Made by a program: the position numbers and the translations under genes. From the NCBI GenBank assembly GCA_963778185.1, contig CAVZTF010000003.1:1116001-1180000 (forward strand): 64,000 nucleotides of DNA. The letters run 5' to 3'. Shown in pieces: positions 61,446 to 64,000 of the stretch. The stretch is from RPQJ01 sp963778185. Its GTDB lineage: Bacteria; Pseudomonadota; Gammaproteobacteria; Steroidobacterales; Steroidobacteraceae. The notes beneath the pieces are model-generated. The model was given only the letters and a program-made list of their open reading frames with translations, did no database searches and was not told where the DNA came from. Numbering within the stretch: position 1 is the first letter of the stretch; every line of letters begins with the position of its first letter.

Positions 61446-63237
61446 ATGCCACTGCTCGCGGAACTCAAGCGTCGGAACGTGTTCCGGGTCGCGATGTTCT
61501 ACGGCGTGGCGGCATGGGTCCTGTTGCAGGTGGGCGACCTGCTGTTCGGCGCGCTGGGGGTGCCGCCCTGGGGACTCAAGCTCCTCCTGGGACTGCTGGC
61601 TCCTCGGCTTCCCGCTGGCGCTCGTCTTCGCGTGGATCTATGAACTCACGCCCGAGGGCCTGAAGCGCGAGCACGAGGTCGATCGCGAGTCGTCCGATCA
61701 CCGATCGGACGGCCACGAAGCTGAATGTACTGATCGCGGTCCTGCTCGTCGTCGCGATCGGGCTGGTGCTGGCGGACCGGTTACGTGAACCACGCGCCGG
61801 ACGCTGCCGTGCAGGCCGCTGCACCGCCGCCGGCCCCGGCGGCCACGCCCGCGCGAGCGACCGAAGCGTCGATCGCCGTGCTGCCCTTCGTCAACATGAG
61901 CGAGGACAAGGCGAACGAGTATTTCTCGGACGGACTCACCGAGGAACTGCTCAACGTCCTCGCCAACGTCCAGGGCCTGCGCGTGATCGCGCGCACCTCG
62001 TCATTCGCCTACAAGGGCAAGGACGTGAAGATCGCCGACGTGGCGCGCGACCTCGAGGTCGACCACGTGCTCGAGGGCAGCGTGCGCAAGTCGGGCAACC
62101 GGGTGCGGATCACGTCGCAGCTGATACGCGCGTCGGACAGCTCGCACCTCTGGTCCGAGACGTACGATCGCGACCTGAACGACATCTTCGCCGTGCAGGA
62201 CGAGATCTCCGGCCACGTGGTCGACGCCTGAAGGTGCGGCTGCTGCCGGGCGCGGGGCGTGCTCCCGACACCGGCGGCACCCTGGTGGCCGGCGCGTACG
62301 AGGCCTACCTCCGCGGTCGATACCAGAGAAACCTGGGCGAAGCCGAAGCGACGCTGCGGGCGGCGCTCGCCGCATTCGACGAGGCGATTGCGCTCGACCC
62401 GCGATATGCACGGGCCCACGTGGGCCGGGCCGAAGCGCTGGGGACGCTGGCTTCGAACGCGTACCTGCCCTTCGACACCGGTTTCTCGCAGGCCCGGCAG
62501 GCAGCGCAGCGCGCGATCGAACTCGCGCCGGACCTTGCCGAGGGGCATGGCGCGGCGGGCTTCCTGCTGCTCAACGTGGACGGTGACGTGAAAGGGGCAG
62601 CCGCGGCCGCCGTGCGGGCGCTGCAGCTCAACCCGGGGAGTTCCGACGTCCAGCGGGGGTATGCGAACTTCGCATCGAGTCTCGGGCGGCACGCGGCCGC
62701 AATCGCCGCGGCGCAGAAGGCCGTCGAACTCGACCCGATCTCCCCGCAGGCGCACACGGCCCTGTCGGGAGCGTTGCTCAATGCACGGCAGTACGACCAG
62801 GCGGAGGCGGCCGCGCGGCGTGCCATCACCCTTGCGCCGGGCCGGCCCGGGGTGCACGCAGCGCTCGGTTTCGCGCTCGTCCTGCAGGGTCGAAACCGGA
62901 CGAGGCGCTGGTCGAGTTCGAGCAGGAGAGCGTCGACTGGCAGCGCATGACCGGCCGGGCGCTTGTCTTCGCAGCCAGCGGCAAGCCCGACCTGGCGCGT
63001 GCCGAGATGGAGGCCATGCGCCGCCGGTTCGGTGAAGCAGCGTCCTACCAGTACGCCGAGATCAGCGCGACGCTCGGCGATCGAGACGAAGCCTTTCGCT
63101 GGCTTGCCACCGCGCGCCGGGTGCGCGACCCCGGATTGATGTCGCTGGTGCTGGTGGACCCGATACTCGACGGCCTGAGGGGCGATCCGCGGTTCGCTGC
63201 GCTGATAAGCGAACTCGGGCTGGCCGGAGTGAGCTAG
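61446..63237 (+). pseudogene. TolB-like/TPR membrane protein, five apparent frameshifts
   Basis: Begins at ATG 61446 ('MPLLAELKRRNVFRVAMFYGVAAWVLLQVGDLLFG'), an N-terminal segment common on adenylate-cyclase-associated TPR proteins. Two transmembrane helices ('GFPLALVFAWIYELTPEGLKREHEVD', 'NVLIAVLLVVAIGLVLADRYV') precede a TolB/FlgO-like domain ('SIAVLPFVNMSEDKANEYFSDGLTEELLNVLANVQGLRVIARTSSF') and several TPR repeats (~62310-63230). Following the family requires skipping an extra base near 61590, 61696 and 61780, and adding one near 62230 and 62892. Both insertions and deletions occur. It could be a decaying gene or a poorly sequenced one. Confidence 0.75.
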
Positions 63238-63289
63238 GATCGGGCCCGCAAATCGTCCCGTTCGATCCCGCGCATCTCCGGAGGTCCTG

Positions 63290-64000
63290 ATGCTCGACGC
63301 GAAGTCGGTTGGATTGACGTTGCTCGCCTTGCTGTCCGTCGCGCCTGCAAGCTTCGCCGCTGCAGATTATTCCCGGCTCGGCAAGGACCTCACGCCGGTC
63401 GGTGCAGAGCGGGCGAGCAACGCCGACGGCACCATTCCCGCCTGGGAAGGCGGCCTCACGCAGCCGCCAGCCGGATGGACGCCGCAACAGGGCTACGTCG
63501 ATCCGTTCCCGAACGACAAGCCGCTCTTCACGATCACGGCGGCCAATGCCGCGCAGTACGAATCGAAGCTGACCGCGGGGCAGATGGCGTTGCTGCGCAA
63601 GTACCCGCAGTACCGGATCAACGTCTACCCCACGCGGCGCACCGCGGCGCTGCCGAAGGACGTCACCGACCGCGTGGCGGCGCAGGCTGGCAGGGTGAAG
63701 CTGCAGGGCTTCGGCCTGAAGGACCTCGGCGGCTCGACGACGCCGTTCCCGATCCCTGAGAACGGCCTCGAGGTGATCTGGAACCACCTCGTGCGTTATC
63801 TCGGCGGCGGCGTGGTGCGCGCGGGTCATTCCTTCCCGGTGCGTTCGAACGGCGACTTCTACGAGATCGGCTTCAAGTCCCAGCGCATCTATTCGCAGAA
63901 CGTCGAGAACTCGGAGCCGAACCGGCTCTTCTACGCGCTCGGCTACTTCACCGAGCCCGCGACGCTGCGCGGCACGATTTTCCTCGTGCACGAGCCGGTC
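63290..64000 (+). CDS. DUF1329 exported protein, 3' end beyond the window
   Basis: Starts at ATG 63290 with CGGAGG five bases upstream. Signal peptide ending near 'SFAAADYS'. 'LGKDLTPVGAERASNADGTIPAWEGGL' and 'NHLVRYLGGGVVRAGHSFPV' are characteristic of DUF1329, a family usually paired with DUF1302 and found in lipid- and steroid-degrading gammaproteobacteria. 237 residues are visible; the family is ~450, so about half is missing. Confidence 0.9.
   Translation, partial: MLDAKSVGLTLLALLSVAPASFAAADYSRLGKDLTPVGAERASNADGTIPAWEGGLTQPPAGWTPQQGYVDPFPNDKPLFTITAANAAQYESKLTAGQMALLRKYPQYRINVYPTRRTAALPKDVTDRVAAQAGRVKLQGFGLKDLGGSTTPFPIPENGLEVIWNHLVRYLGGGVVRAGHSFPVRSNGDFYEIGFKSQRIYSQNVENSEPNRLFYALGYFTEPATLRGTIFLVHEPV

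Noticed and set aside
1..64000. tRNA, rRNA, CRISPR array, insertion sequence, prophage
   Set aside because: No T-loop-like tRNA ends, rRNA stretches, regular spacer repeats, transposase or integrase motifs were seen on reading. A short tRNA could still be missed without a covariance search.

Overview
The window is dense, GC-rich bacterial chromosome (about 72 gene-level or regulatory features, no rRNA, tRNA, CRISPR or insertion sequence seen). The gene set (Rnk, FtsYEX-RpoH, TamAB, RadC-RpmB-RpmG, CoaD-RsmD, DUF1329) and an arginine route with a transcarbamylase acting on N-acylated ornithine point to a gammaproteobacterium of the Xanthomonadales / Steroidobacterales / Nevskiales kind. The lineage is inferred from gene content only.

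Layout. 0-2.5 kb: a LysR remnant joined to a 5'-trimmed universal stress gene, then a DUF4382 lipoprotein. 2.6-13 kb: DEAD-box helicase, rnk, YcaQ-type glycosylase, DegS-like protease, FAD dehydrogenase, trmB, MarC, DUF6763, Rieske protein, AmpG-like transporter, xth. 13-21.6 kb: housekeeping block pyrE, dut, coaBC (carrying five apparent one-base insertions), mutM, rpmG-rpmB, radC, ggt, coaD, rsmD. 21.6-28.3 kb: a frameshifted lipase-like lipoprotein, ftsY-ftsE-ftsX, rpoH behind a CIRCE-like operator, and an OmpA lipoprotein. 28.5-32 kb: glutaryl-CoA dehydrogenase, a sigma-54 promoter with a candidate small RNA or attenuator ending in a strong terminator, and an SLC13 permease. 32-43 kb: phosphodiesterase plus FGGY kinase, a YheT-type hydrolase, a membrane-anchored receiver protein, an EF-G paralogue, sulfotransferase, SRAP protease and a two-gene ABC exporter.

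43-53 kb: a divergent pair of FlhD-like and FlhC-like proteins separated by an array of four 20-bp-spaced operator repeats, then nudC, TSUP permease, DUF4126, NRDE protein and tamA-tamB. 53-61.4 kb: the arginine cluster argR-argG-X-argC-argD-argF'-argB-argH, opened by tandem ARG boxes and tightly overlapped. It has no argA, argE or argJ, but it contains a P-loop protein (X) recalling the DUF1611/DgcN family. 61.4-64 kb: a frameshifted TolB/TPR membrane protein and the start of a DUF1329 exported protein.

Most genes are intact and many overlap by 1-4 bases. Frameshifts are concentrated in a few genes (coaBC, the TolB/TPR gene, the lipase, the DUF4382 gene) and should be checked against reads before any of these is called dead. 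The most notable items are the FlhD/FlhC-like pair with its phased operator, the sigma-54 leader or small RNA, the P-loop protein inside the arginine operon together with the unusual transcarbamylase active site, and the receiver-membrane fusion.
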